Made by a program: the position numbers and the translations under genes
NCBI GenBank assembly: GCA_050633265.1
Contig: JBOEGE010000004.1
Span: 496,001 to 560,000, forward strand
Length of the DNA stretch: 64,000 nucleotides
Direction: 5' to 3'
Source of the DNA: JBLHZY01 sp050633265
Lineage (GTDB): Bacteria > Pseudomonadota > Alphaproteobacteria > Rhodobacterales > Rhodobacteraceae
The notes under the pieces: generated by a model
The model's database searches: none
What the model was told of the DNA's origin: nothing
Seen by the model: the letters and a program-made list of their open reading frames with translations, nothing else
Shown here: piece after piece, positions 24,166 to 31,664 of the stretch
Numbering within the stretch: the first letter of the stretch is position 1
Layout: each line of letters opens with the position of its first letter

Positions 24166-25961
24166 ATGATCCCGTTATCCTTTGCCTCAATGCTTCTGGC
24201 GAGGCGACCGCTGCGCGCATTGCCGCCCTTATCGGTGCGAAAGTGCATGGCCGCGAGGGGCGCGTTGGCAAGGCGGATGCCTATTTCCCCAACGCTTTGG
24301 ATCATGCGCGCGATTTGTTTGCTGCGGGGGTTCCGATTATCGGGGTCTGCGCGAGCGGGATTTTGATCCGCGCGGTTGCGCCATTGCTTGCAGATAAACG
24401 GGCGGAGCCGCCGGTTCTTTCTGTCTCGGATGATGGCGAGGTTGTTATTCCGTTGCTTGGTGGGCATCGCGGCGCGAACCGTTTGGCGCGTGAGATTGCC
24501 GATGGTTTGGGCGCGAAAGCTGCGATCACCACAGCGGGCGATCTGGCGATTGGGGCCGCGCTTGATGTGCCGCCTTTGGGCTATCGTTTGGCCAACCCTG
24601 AGGACGCAAAAGAGGCGATGGCCGCGCTTCTTTCTGGCGCGGGCGTTGGGATAGAGGGCGACAACATATTTGATATTCCGGATCAAATTGGCGCGGTAAA
24701 GCTGTGCGTAACGGATAAACCCGTTGCGGGGAGCGGCTCAAAGCTTGTCTATCACCCGCAGCAATATGTGCTTGGGGTCGGCTGTGCGCGCGGCGCAGAT
24801 GCGGGCGAGCTTTGGGCGCTGGTTGAGGGCGAATTGGCGCGTGCGGGGATTGCCGCTGGCGCAATTGCCGCCGTGGCGACGCTTGATTTGAAAGCGGATG
24901 AGCCGGCGATGAATGAACTGGCCGCACGGCTTGGCGTTCCTTTGCGGGTGTTTACGGCCGTAGAGCTTGAAGCGGAGGCGGCGCGTTTGGCCAATCCTTC
25001 GGACGTGGTCTTTGCGGAGGTTGGTTGCCACGGGGTGAGCGAAGGGGCAGCTTTGGCTTGCGCCGGGGCGGATGCCATGCTTGCGATTGAAAAGGCCAAG
25101 ACGGCCAACTGCACCTGTGCATTGGCGAAAGCAGATGCGCCGATAACCGAGTTGCAGGGGCGCGCGCGCGGGCGTTTGACTGTGCTTGGGATCGGGCCGG
25201 GGCAGGCGGCTTGGCGCACGCCGGAAGTATCGCAATTTGTTGCACAAGCCGATGAATTGGTTGGTTATGGGTTGTATATTGATCTTCTCGGACCGCTTGC
25301 GCATGGCAAGACACGCTCTGATTTCCCGCTAGGCGGGGAAGAGGACCGCTGCCGTTATGCGCTTGAGCGGGCGGGCGAGGGGCATAATGTTGCGCTGATT
25401 TGTTCGGGGGATGCGGGCATTTATGCGATGGGGGCTTTGGTTTTTGAGCTTCTGGATCGCGGGCCAGAGGCGCAGGGGGTAACGGATGCGGCGCGCCGGG
25501 TTGAGGTTATTTGCTCGCCCGGTGTTTCGGCGCTTCAGGGCGCGGCGGCGCGGGCTGGTGCGCCATTGGGGCATGATTTCTGTGCGATTTCTTTGAGTGA
25601 TTTGCTGACGCCTCGGGCGGATATTTTGCGCCGTTTGAAAGCGGCAGCTGAGGGCGATTTTGTCATTGCGTTTTACAATCCGGTCTCCAAGACGCGGCGC
25701 ACTCTTTTGGCTGAGGCGCGCGATATTTTGCTGCATCATCGCCCTTCCGATACACCTGTGATGCTTGCGAGCTCTTTGGGGCGGCCGGAAGAGCATATTC
25801 GCTATCGTCGTTTGGCGGATTTGCAGGTTGATGAGGTTGATATGTTGACGGTTGTTTTGATCGGTTCGTCGAATTCGAAATTGGCTGAATTGGGCGAGGG
25901 GCCGCGGATGTATACGCCGCGGGGCTATGCGCGCAAAATTGATGGGGATTTGGCGGGATGA
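24162..25961 (+). CDS. cobJ: CbiG/CobE - precorrin-3B C17-methyltransferase CobJ fusion
   Basis: The 599-residue protein combines a full CbiG part with CobJ. Residues about 1-130 form the CbiG N-terminal domain (GVCASGILIRAVAPLL, LLGGHRGANRLA, ITTAGD); about 200-335 is the CbiG C-terminal/CobE domain (YVLGVGCARGADAGEL and TANCTCALAKADA); from about 338 on is the methyltransferase (LTVLGIGPGQ, CSGDAGIYAMG, VICSPGVSALQGAAAR, FYNPVSKTRR). CobJ contracts the ring and methylates C17. CbiG opens the delta-lactone in the anaerobic route; what it does in a CobN-type pathway is less clear, but cobF, which removes the two-carbon fragment in the classical aerobic route, is not in the window. Confidence 0.95.
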   Translation: MNDPVILCLNASGEATAARIAALIGAKVHGREGRVGKADAYFPNALDHARDLFAAGVPIIGVCASGILIRAVAPLLADKRAEPPVLSVSDDGEVVIPLLGGHRGANRLAREIADGLGAKAAITTAGDLAIGAALDVPPLGYRLANPEDAKEAMAALLSGAGVGIEGDNIFDIPDQIGAVKLCVTDKPVAGSGSKLVYHPQQYVLGVGCARGADAGELWALVEGELARAGIAAGAIAAVATLDLKADEPAMNELAARLGVPLRVFTAVELEAEAARLANPSDVVFAEVGCHGVSEGAALACAGADAMLAIEKAKTANCTCALAKADAPITELQGRARGRLTVLGIGPGQAAWRTPEVSQFVAQADELVGYGLYIDLLGPLAHGKTRSDFPLGGEEDRCRYALERAGEGHNVALICSGDAGIYAMGALVFELLDRGPEAQGVTDAARRVEVICSPGVSALQGAAARAGAPLGHDFCAISLSDLLTPRADILRRLKAAAEGDFVIAFYNPVSKTRRTLLAEARDILLHHRPSDTPVMLASSLGRPEEHIRYRRLADLQVDEVDMLTVVLIGSSNSKLAELGEGPRMYTPRGYARKIDGDLAG

Positions 25962-25970
25962 GCCTTGGGA

Positions 25971-25999
25971 TTGAGTATTTGAGCCAAGAAAAAGTGGGC
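25971..25999 (+). repeat. Dispersed intergenic repeat, family A, copy inside the cob operon
   Basis: TTGAGTATTT, three variable bases, CCAAGAAAAAGTGGGC lies in the only real gap of the operon, between cobJ and cobM. It matches 49135-49163 in 26 of 29 positions and the inverted copy at 49081-49107. Confidence 0.8.
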
Positions 26000-26025
26000 G
26001 TTTTTGGATTGTTGGGAGCGGGCGC

Positions 26026-26796
26026 GTGAAGGTTTATTTTATTGGGGCGGGGCCGGGCGACCCTGAGCTTTTGACATTGAAGGCGCAGCGGGTGATTGGG
26101 GAATGTCCTGTGTGCCTTTATGCGGGGTCTTTGGTGCCTTTGGAAGTTGTTGGTTGTGCGCCTGATGGTGCGCTGGTGATGGATACGGCGCCGATGACGC
26201 TTGATGAGACTCATGCGCAGATTTTGGCGGCGCGGGATCGCGAGGAAGATGTTGCGCGGGTGCATTCTGGTGATCCGTCGCTTTATGGGGCGATTGCGGA
26301 GCAGATACGGCGGCTTCGTGCAGACGGCATTGAATATGAGATTATTCCGGGCGTGCCTGCTTATGCGGCGGCGGCAGCGGCTTTGGGCCAAGAGCTGACC
26401 ATTCCTGAGATCGCGCAGAGCATTGTTTTGACGCGGGTTTCGATGAAGAGCACCTCGATGCCTGCGGGAGAGACGCTGGAGAATTTTGCCCGCACCGGGG
26501 CGACTTTGGCGATTCATTTGGGCGTTCGGGCGCTTCGGGATATTGAGCGGGTTTTGGTGCCGCATTATGGGGCGGAGTGCCCTGTTGTTGTGGCTTACCG
26601 GGTTGGCTGGCCGGATCAGATGCTGATCCGGGGCACGCTGAGCGATATTCGCGGCAAGGTGCGGGATGAGAAGATCACCCGCACGGCGCTGATTCTGGTG
26701 GGGCCTGCCTTGGGCGAGGTTTCGGATTTCAAGGACTCGGCGCTTTATGATGCTGCGGTGCCGCATGTGTTGCGGCCGAAAGTGAGCACTAAATAG
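26026..26796 (+). CDS. cobM: Precorrin-4 C11-methyltransferase CobM
   Basis: The 256-residue SAM methyltransferase starts KVYFIGAGPGDPELLTLKA and has VHSGDPSLYGAIAEQ (about residue 83) and IIPGVPAYAAAAAALGQELTIPEI, typical for CobM/CbiF. It methylates C11 of precorrin-4. The start is a GTG at 26026 with GGGAG nine bases upstream. Unlike the genes before it, it is separated from its neighbour by 64 bp that contain a family A repeat; it is the last gene of the operon, followed by a palindrome at 26802. Confidence 0.96.
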   Translation: MKVYFIGAGPGDPELLTLKAQRVIGECPVCLYAGSLVPLEVVGCAPDGALVMDTAPMTLDETHAQILAARDREEDVARVHSGDPSLYGAIAEQIRRLRADGIEYEIIPGVPAYAAAAAALGQELTIPEIAQSIVLTRVSMKSTSMPAGETLENFARTGATLAIHLGVRALRDIERVLVPHYGAECPVVVAYRVGWPDQMLIRGTLSDIRGKVRDEKITRTALILVGPALGEVSDFKDSALYDAAVPHVLRPKVSTK

Positions 26797-26801
26797 GCTG
26801 G

Positions 26802-26815
26802 TTTTCGCGCGAAAA
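26802..26815. other. Perfect 14 bp palindrome after cobM
   Basis: TTTTCGCGCGAAAA lies six bases after the cobM stop. It could form a short hairpin at the transcript end, though no separate U run follows, or be a protein site. Confidence 0.35.
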
Positions 26816-26841
26816 TCCCACAAAAACAGATTGTTGCAAAA

Positions 26842-26877
26842 GGTTAACTTGACGCTAACCAGAGCTGTGCCATGTTT
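26842..26877 (+). promoter_or_regulatory. Possible promoter with inverted repeat around the -35 box
   Basis: TTGACG (26849-26854), 17 bases, ATGTTT (26872-26877) ahead of the gene at 26901. The -35 box is enclosed by GGTTA (26842-26846) and TAACC (26856-26860), an inverted repeat that could be an operator. The -10 match is weak. Confidence 0.4.
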
Positions 26878-26900
26878 GGGGCAGATGGAGGAGCGTTGAG

Positions 26901-27248
26901 ATGTCTGAGTATCTGCCTAGGGAAGTTCGCGAAGGTTTGGAATTGGCGCGCAAGAAAGATTTGCGCCAGAAATCGCGGCTTTGTGTGCATGTTGGCGAGG
27001 ATGTTTACAAGGTTTTGCGCTTTTGGGAGACGGGCTTTTCGCTTGATGCGGAGGATGCGCCGAAATTGCGCGGGTTGGTCGATCTTTATGATGGGCCGCG
27101 GCATTTGTATCAGTGTTTGATTGTCGCGACGGACGAAGAGGGCGATCAGCGCATCTTTGAATTCAAGCGCGCAACATTGGCGATGGACCGCGCGCCGCTT
27201 GATTTCGCAAGTGAGCGGGCGGAGCCTGTTGCGCTGATCGGGCGTTGA
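26901..27248 (+). CDS. Conserved alphaproteobacterial protein, function unknown
   Basis: The 115-residue protein is soluble and mixed charge, starting with a basic helix (PREVREGLELARKKDLRQKSRLCVHVG) followed by YKVLRFWETGFSLD and a C-terminal half with LYDGPRHLYQCLIVATDEEGDQRIFEFKR. GGAGG lies nine bases before the ATG. I do not recognise a domain with a known role. It lies behind the cobalamin operon but has its own likely promoter, so a link to B12 is not indicated. Confidence 0.8.
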   Translation: MSEYLPREVREGLELARKKDLRQKSRLCVHVGEDVYKVLRFWETGFSLDAEDAPKLRGLVDLYDGPRHLYQCLIVATDEEGDQRIFEFKRATLAMDRAPLDFASERAEPVALIGR

Positions 27249-27249
27249 T

Positions 27250-27663
27250 TTAGCTGGCGGGCGCAGGCATTGCGAGCGGCGTTGTTTCGCCCAAGAAGTA
27301 GCGCACCGCATCGGTATAATCAAAGGCGAGAGAGATGAGGATCGTTGCGAGGACGACTGTGATGATCCGTTTGGGCCATACAGGCATATCGGCGCGGCGC
27401 AATTGGGCGATGAGATAGATTGCGAGCGGCGTCCATAGGATGATATGGGGCAGGCCGAGCAATTTAACGTATCCCATTTGATCATACATTTTGTCGACGG
27501 CAATCCCGCCGAGCACGCCTGCGATCAGGGTGAGAAGCGCCGAGAGCCGGCTTTGGCGCCATATCAGCAGGGTGATCGGCAGGATAAACGCGCCGATCAT
27601 CATCCAATTCAGCCAATAGCCGATCCATGCGGGGCCTTGGGCGATTGCTTCGGGTAGGGTCAT
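27250..27663 (-). CDS. Small integral membrane protein, function unknown
   Basis: The 137-residue product has about four membrane helices: WLNWMMIGAFILPITLLIW, SALLTLIAGVLGGIAV, LGLPHIILWTPLAIYLIAQL and IITVVLATILISLAFDYT. There is no sign of a catalytic motif. AGGAAA precedes the ATG. Its stop lies 1 bp from the stop of the convergent gene at 26901-27248, so the two genes share their end region. Confidence 0.8.
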   Translation of the reverse strand: MTLPEAIAQGPAWIGYWLNWMMIGAFILPITLLIWRQSRLSALLTLIAGVLGGIAVDKMYDQMGYVKLLGLPHIILWTPLAIYLIAQLRRADMPVWPKRIITVVLATILISLAFDYTDAVRYFLGETTPLAMPAPAS

Positions 27664-27715
27664 GGGCGCGTTTCCTATTCTTGCTATTTGCCAAGAGTAT
27701 GGCGCTTAATCCCGT

Positions 27716-28894
27716 TTACTGCAAATCGGCGAAGGCCTGTTGGAGGCGCGCGACGGCCTCGATCACCAATGCGCGGCGGGTTGCCAGATTGAAACGCATG
27801 AAGGTTTCGCCGCCCTTGCCAAAACTATCGCCGTGGCTGGCGGCGATTTTGGCGGTTTTCTCGATGCGGCTGGTGAATTCTTCGCGGCTCATTCCTGTGC
27901 CGGAGAAATCGACCCATGCAAGGTAGGTTGCCTCAAGCGGGATGGATTTCAGACCGGGAATTTTGGCGATAGCTTCGTTAAAGATGCGTGCATTTTCAGC
28001 GAGATAGGCGATCAAAGCATCAAGCCAGGCGGCGCCTTCTGGGCTATAGGCGGCGGTGATCATAGCCGGGGCGAAAGCATTGGGAGAGATGCCGAATGCG
28101 CCCATTTTGGCGGCGAACTTGGCGCGCAAAGCTTCATCTGCGATGATCACATTGCCTGCGTGCACGCCTGCGAGATTGAAGGTTTTTGAGGCGGCTGTCA
28201 TCATCACAAGGCGATCTTTGATCCCCTCAATCAGAGGCATTGGGATGTGCTTATGGCCGGGGAAAACCAGATCGTGGTGGATCTCGTCTGAGACGATCAG
28301 CAGATCATGTTTGCGTGCAAAGGCTGCGACGCCCTCGAGCTCTTCGCGGCTCCAGACTTGGCCGCCGGGATTGTGCGGCGAGCACAGGATGATCATCTTT
28401 TCGCGCCCAGTCAGCAGGCTTTCATAGGCGGCGAAATCCATCGTATAGCGCGCGCCATCCGCCACCAGCGGCAGCTCAACCACCTCGCGATTGGCCGTGC
28501 GGATTACCCGCGCAAAGGCATGATAAACAGGGGTAAACAGGATCACCCCATCGCCGGGATCCGTATAGGTATCAAGGCAAAGCCCGGTGCCATTGACCAG
28601 CCCATGGGTTGTAAAAATCCACTCGGGTTGCACTGTCCAGCCATGGCGATTTTGCATCCACCAACAGATCGCGGCACGAAAATTCGCATCATTGCCGAAG
28701 TAGCCATAGATGCCGTTCTTGGCGATCGCTTCAAGGGCGGTTTGCACAGGCGCAGGCGGGCGAAAATCCATGTCGGCGACCCACATTGGGATGCCTTCAT
28801 CCGGCGAGACGCCATAGAGCTTTTCCATATGGTCCCATTTCGCCGAATGGGTTCCGATCCGGTTGATCACTTCATCAAAGTCTGGGGTGCTCAT
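27716..28894 (-). CDS. MalY/PatB-type PLP-dependent C-S lyase or aminotransferase
   Basis: The 392-residue protein is a fold type I PLP enzyme of the MalY/PatB group: N-terminal MWVADMDFRPPAPVQ (about residue 37), CSPHNPGGQVW, VSDEIHHDLVFPGHKH, and the PLP lysine in MTAASKTFNLAGVH. Members cleave cystathionine or other cysteine conjugates to a thiol, pyruvate and ammonia. AGGAGG precedes the ATG. It is divergent from def and has no evident operon partner. Confidence 0.93.
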   Translation of the reverse strand: MSTPDFDEVINRIGTHSAKWDHMEKLYGVSPDEGIPMWVADMDFRPPAPVQTALEAIAKNGIYGYFGNDANFRAAICWWMQNRHGWTVQPEWIFTTHGLVNGTGLCLDTYTDPGDGVILFTPVYHAFARVIRTANREVVELPLVADGARYTMDFAAYESLLTGREKMIILCSPHNPGGQVWSREELEGVAAFARKHDLLIVSDEIHHDLVFPGHKHIPMPLIEGIKDRLVMMTAASKTFNLAGVHAGNVIIADEALRAKFAAKMGAFGISPNAFAPAMITAAYSPEGAAWLDALIAYLAENARIFNEAIAKIPGLKSIPLEATYLAWVDFSGTGMSREEFTSRIEKTAKIAASHGDSFGKGGETFMRFNLATRRALVIEAVARLQQAFADLQ

Positions 28895-28991
28895 ATCCGC
28901 CCTCCTGTCACATATTCCGCCACGCTAGCGCGAGGAATTCCAAGTGCAAGCCCCGTTGCAGAACGCGGCCCGATCGCCTACATCAACGGCC

Positions 28992-29513
28992 ATGAGCATT
29001 CGTCCGATATTGATCCATCCCGATCCCCGCCTAAAGAAGGTTTGCGCGCCCATTGAGAGCGTGACCCCTGCGCTGCGCAAGCTTGCCGATGATATGTTGG
29101 AAACCATGTATGATGCGCCCGGCATTGGGCTTGCCGCGCCGCAAATCGGGGTGATGGATCGCCTTATTGTGATGGATTGCGTCAAAGAAGAAGGCGCGAC
29201 GCCTGAACCGATGGCCCTGATCAACCCCGAGGTTGTTTGGTCGTCTGAGGAAATGAGCACCTATGACGAGGGCTGCCTTTCGATCCCCGAGCAATATGGC
29301 GAGGTCGAGCGGCCAGCGCTTGTTCGGGTGAAGTGGCTTGATCTGGATGGCAAGGCGCAGGAGGCGGAGTTTGATGCGCTTTGGGCGACCTGTGTTCAAC
29401 ACGAGATTGATCATCTCGACGGCAAGCTTTTCATTGATTATCTCTCCCCGATGAAGCGCCAGATGATCACCCGCAAGATGCAGAAGCTCAAGCGCGATTT
29501 GGCCCGCGCATGA
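28992..29513 (+). CDS. def: Peptide deformylase
   Basis: The 173-residue enzyme has all three deformylase motifs: GIGLAAPQIG (44-53), EGCLSIPE (93-100, Cys95 ligand) and QHEIDHLDG (136-144, His137 and His141 metal ligands, Glu138 catalytic). It removes the formyl group from nascent N-terminal Met. The ATG at 28992 starts MSIRPILIHPDPRL as in the family; its upstream ribosome site is weak. It is followed with a 4 bp overlap by a second deformylase-like gene and then fmt. Confidence 0.97.
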   Translation: MSIRPILIHPDPRLKKVCAPIESVTPALRKLADDMLETMYDAPGIGLAAPQIGVMDRLIVMDCVKEEGATPEPMALINPEVVWSSEEMSTYDEGCLSIPEQYGEVERPALVRVKWLDLDGKAQEAEFDALWATCVQHEIDHLDGKLFIDYLSPMKRQMITRKMQKLKRDLARA

Positions 29514-30013
29514 GCGTGCGGCCCTGCCTTTCTTGGCCTGATAAACGGCTGCGTACCGCCGCCGAGCCTGTGACAGAAATCACCGATGAAATCCGCGCGA
29601 TTTGGCGCGATATGGTTGATGTGATGGAGGCAATGCCCGGCGTTGGCCTTGGCGCGCCGCAAATTGGCGTGATGCTGCGGCTTGCGGTGGTGGATGCATC
29701 TGAGGCGCGCGGCGCGGCTGTTTTGATGGCCAATCCGGAGATTTTGCATGCTTCTGCCAAGCTGCGCCCGCATGAAGAAGCCTCGCCCAACCTGCCCGGG
29801 GTCTCTGCGCTGATCGAGCGGCCGCGCGCAGTATTGGTTCGATTCATGAATGCGGCGGGTGAGTTGGAAGAGCGCGATTTTGTGAGCCTTTGGGCGACCA
29901 GCGTTCAGCATCAGATCGATCATTTGAATGGCAAGATGTATTTTGATCATCTCAAGCCGGTGAAGCGGCAGATGCTTTTGAAAAAGGCCGAAAAGCTGCG
30001 AAAGAAGGGCTAG
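29510..30013 (+). CDS. Deformylase-like protein lacking key active-site residues
   Basis: The 167-residue protein is clearly a paralogue of def (GVGLGAPQIG at 44-53), but motif II reads EASPNLPG in place of EGCLSIPE, so the Cys metal ligand is gone, and motif III is QHQIDHLNG, where Gln135 replaces the catalytic Glu. Both histidines remain. Removal of formyl groups is therefore unlikely. The frame is intact and lies between def (ATGA overlap) and fmt (4 bp gap), which argues for a kept function, perhaps regulatory or ribosome binding. That is inference. Confidence 0.92.
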   Translation: MSVRPCLSWPDKRLRTAAEPVTEITDEIRAIWRDMVDVMEAMPGVGLGAPQIGVMLRLAVVDASEARGAAVLMANPEILHASAKLRPHEEASPNLPGVSALIERPRAVLVRFMNAAGELEERDFVSLWATSVQHQIDHLNGKMYFDHLKPVKRQMLLKKAEKLRKKG

Positions 30014-30017
30014 CGGG

Positions 30018-30917
30018 ATGCGCATTATCTTCATGGGAACGCCGGATTTTTCCGTACCAGTGCTTGAGGCATTGGTCGGCGCGGGCCATGAGATTGCCGC
30101 CGTATATTGCCAGCCGCCGCGCCCTGCGGGCCGTGGCAAAAAGGAGCGGCCATCGCCCGTTCAGGCCCGCGCCGAGGCCTTGGGATTGCCGGTGCGCCAT
30201 CCGCTAAATTTCAAGGATGCCGAAGAGCGGGCGCGGTTTGCTGCGCTTGAGGCGGATATCGCAGTCGTCGTCGCTTATGGGCTGATCTTGCCGCAAGACA
30301 TCCTCGATGCGCCTGCGCGCGGTTGCCTCAATATTCACGCCTCTTTGCTGCCGCGATGGCGCGGGGCGGCGCCGATTCACCGCGCGATTATGGCGGGCGA
30401 TGCGGATACGGGCGTTTGCATAATGCAGATGGAAGCCGGGCTTGATACGGGCCCGGTTTTGCGCCGCGCCAAGATTGCGATTGGCGCGCAGGAGACAACA
30501 GGCGCGCTGCATGATCGCCTATCGGCCCTTGGCGCAGCTGAGATCGTCGCGGCTTTGAGCCAGCTTGATGATCTTGTTGCCGAGCCGCAAAGTGAAGACG
30601 GCGTGACTTACGCCAAGAAGATCGACAAAGCCGAGGCGCGCATTGATTGGGCGCGCCCTGCCGAAGAAGTTGCGCGCCATATCAACGGTTTATCGCCCTT
30701 TCCCGGGGCTTGGGCGGATGCGGATGGCGCGCGGATCAAGATGTTGCAAGCGCGCGTTGTTGCGCAAAGCGGCGCGCCCGGCACGGTATTGAATGGGTTC
30801 ACAATTGCTTGCGAAAGCGGCGCGGTCGAGATTTTGCGCGCACAACGCGAGGGCAAGCGGGCGATGGATAGCGAAGAGTTCCTTAAGGGGATTTCGCTCC
30901 CCCTTCGGCTCACGTAG
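30018..30917 (+). CDS. fmt: Methionyl-tRNA formyltransferase
   Basis: The 299-residue enzyme has the N-terminal formyltransferase domain (RIIFMGTPDFSVPVLEAL, then the catalytic region LNIHASLLPRWRGAAPIHRAI with Asn, His and later Asp in GLDTGPVL) and a C-terminal tRNA-binding domain (about 205-299). It formylates Met-tRNA(fMet) for initiation and thus works opposite to deformylase, its operon partner. AGCGGG is close to the ATG; the gene begins 4 bp after the deformylase-like gene. Confidence 0.97.
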   Translation: MRIIFMGTPDFSVPVLEALVGAGHEIAAVYCQPPRPAGRGKKERPSPVQARAEALGLPVRHPLNFKDAEERARFAALEADIAVVVAYGLILPQDILDAPARGCLNIHASLLPRWRGAAPIHRAIMAGDADTGVCIMQMEAGLDTGPVLRRAKIAIGAQETTGALHDRLSALGAAEIVAALSQLDDLVAEPQSEDGVTYAKKIDKAEARIDWARPAEEVARHINGLSPFPGAWADADGARIKMLQARVVAQSGAPGTVLNGFTIACESGAVEILRAQREGKRAMDSEEFLKGISLPLRLT

Positions 30918-30968
30918 CGCCGCTTTACGTGCCTTTCCAAGAGCGGCGTAAAGGGGCATACTGCGCCC

Positions 30969-31211
30969 ATGCATATCGTATTTCTCATAATTATCGGTGC
31001 CGCTGCGGGCTTTCTGGCTACGCGGATGATGAAGCTTGAAACCAATGTGATCGCGACCGTTGCCATCGGCGTCTTTGGCGCATTGATTGGCGGGATCATC
31101 TTGCGGGTGCTGCTCGGTGTCTTCGCCTTTGGGGCGGGGTTCATTGGGGCAATACTGGGCGCAATGCTGCTGATCTGGATCTGGCGCACCTACCTTGGCG
31201 GCCAGAAATAG
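30969..31211 (+). CDS. GlsB/YeaQ/YmgE-type small membrane protein
   Basis: The 80-residue protein consists of three hydrophobic segments rich in Gly and Ala (IVFLIIIGAAAGFLATRMM, VIATVAIGVFGALIGGIIL, AFGAGFIGAILGAMLLIWIW), the layout of the transglycosylase-associated/GlsB family linked to stress responses. The family role is unknown. It follows fmt by 51 bp, in which GCCGCT/AGCGGC and CTTTACG/CGTAAAG inverted repeats occur. It ends directly beside the convergent rnhA. Confidence 0.87.
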   Translation: MHIVFLIIIGAAAGFLATRMMKLETNVIATVAIGVFGALIGGIILRVLLGVFAFGAGFIGAILGAMLLIWIWRTYLGGQK

Positions 31212-31664
31212 CTAGCGTTTAAACGGCGCCATGCCTGCCCGCGCCAGCTCATCTGCGCGCTCATTTTCCGGGTGGCCCGCGTGGCCCTTGACCCATTCCC
31301 AAGTAACATCATGGCGCGCTTGGGCATCATCCAATCGCTGCCACAGATCGACATTTTTCACCGGCTTCTTCGCGGCGGTTTTCCAGCCGTTTTTCTTCCA
31401 GCCGTGGATCCAGCCGCTCACCCCGTTTTTTACATAGGTGCTGTCGGTGACGATGGTGATATTTGAGGGGCGCTCAAGGGCCTCAAGCGCGTTGATCGCG
31501 GCCAAAAGCTCCATGCGATTGTTTGTCGTGTCGGCCTCGCCCCCCTGCAAATCGCGCTGCTTTACAATCGTCTCACCCTCGCGCGCGATCAGCAAAGCGC
31601 CCCAGCCGCCGGGGCCGGGATTGCCCGAACATGCCCCATCCGTATAGGCATAAAGTTCAGGCAT
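31212..31664 (-). CDS. rnhA: Ribonuclease HI
   Basis: The 150-residue enzyme has the catalytic set: Asp in YTDGACSGNPGPGGWG (residue 9), Glu in TTNNRMELLAAI, Asp in TIVTDSTYVKNG and the final Asp in NERADELARAG, plus the basic handle region WKKNGWKTAAKKPVKN. It cuts RNA in RNA-DNA hybrids. Its ATG overlaps the ispH stop by one base (TGATG), so it is probably translated with ispH. Confidence 0.97.
   Translation of the reverse strand: MPELYAYTDGACSGNPGPGGWGALLIAREGETIVKQRDLQGGEADTTNNRMELLAAINALEALERPSNITIVTDSTYVKNGVSGWIHGWKKNGWKTAAKKPVKNVDLWQRLDDAQARHDVTWEWVKGHAGHPENERADELARAGMAPFKR

Noticed and set aside
29510..30013. Deformylase-like gene as a pseudogene
   Set aside because: The frame is intact, both His are kept and it is tightly packed between def and fmt. 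Loss of active residues fits a pseudoenzyme better than decay.
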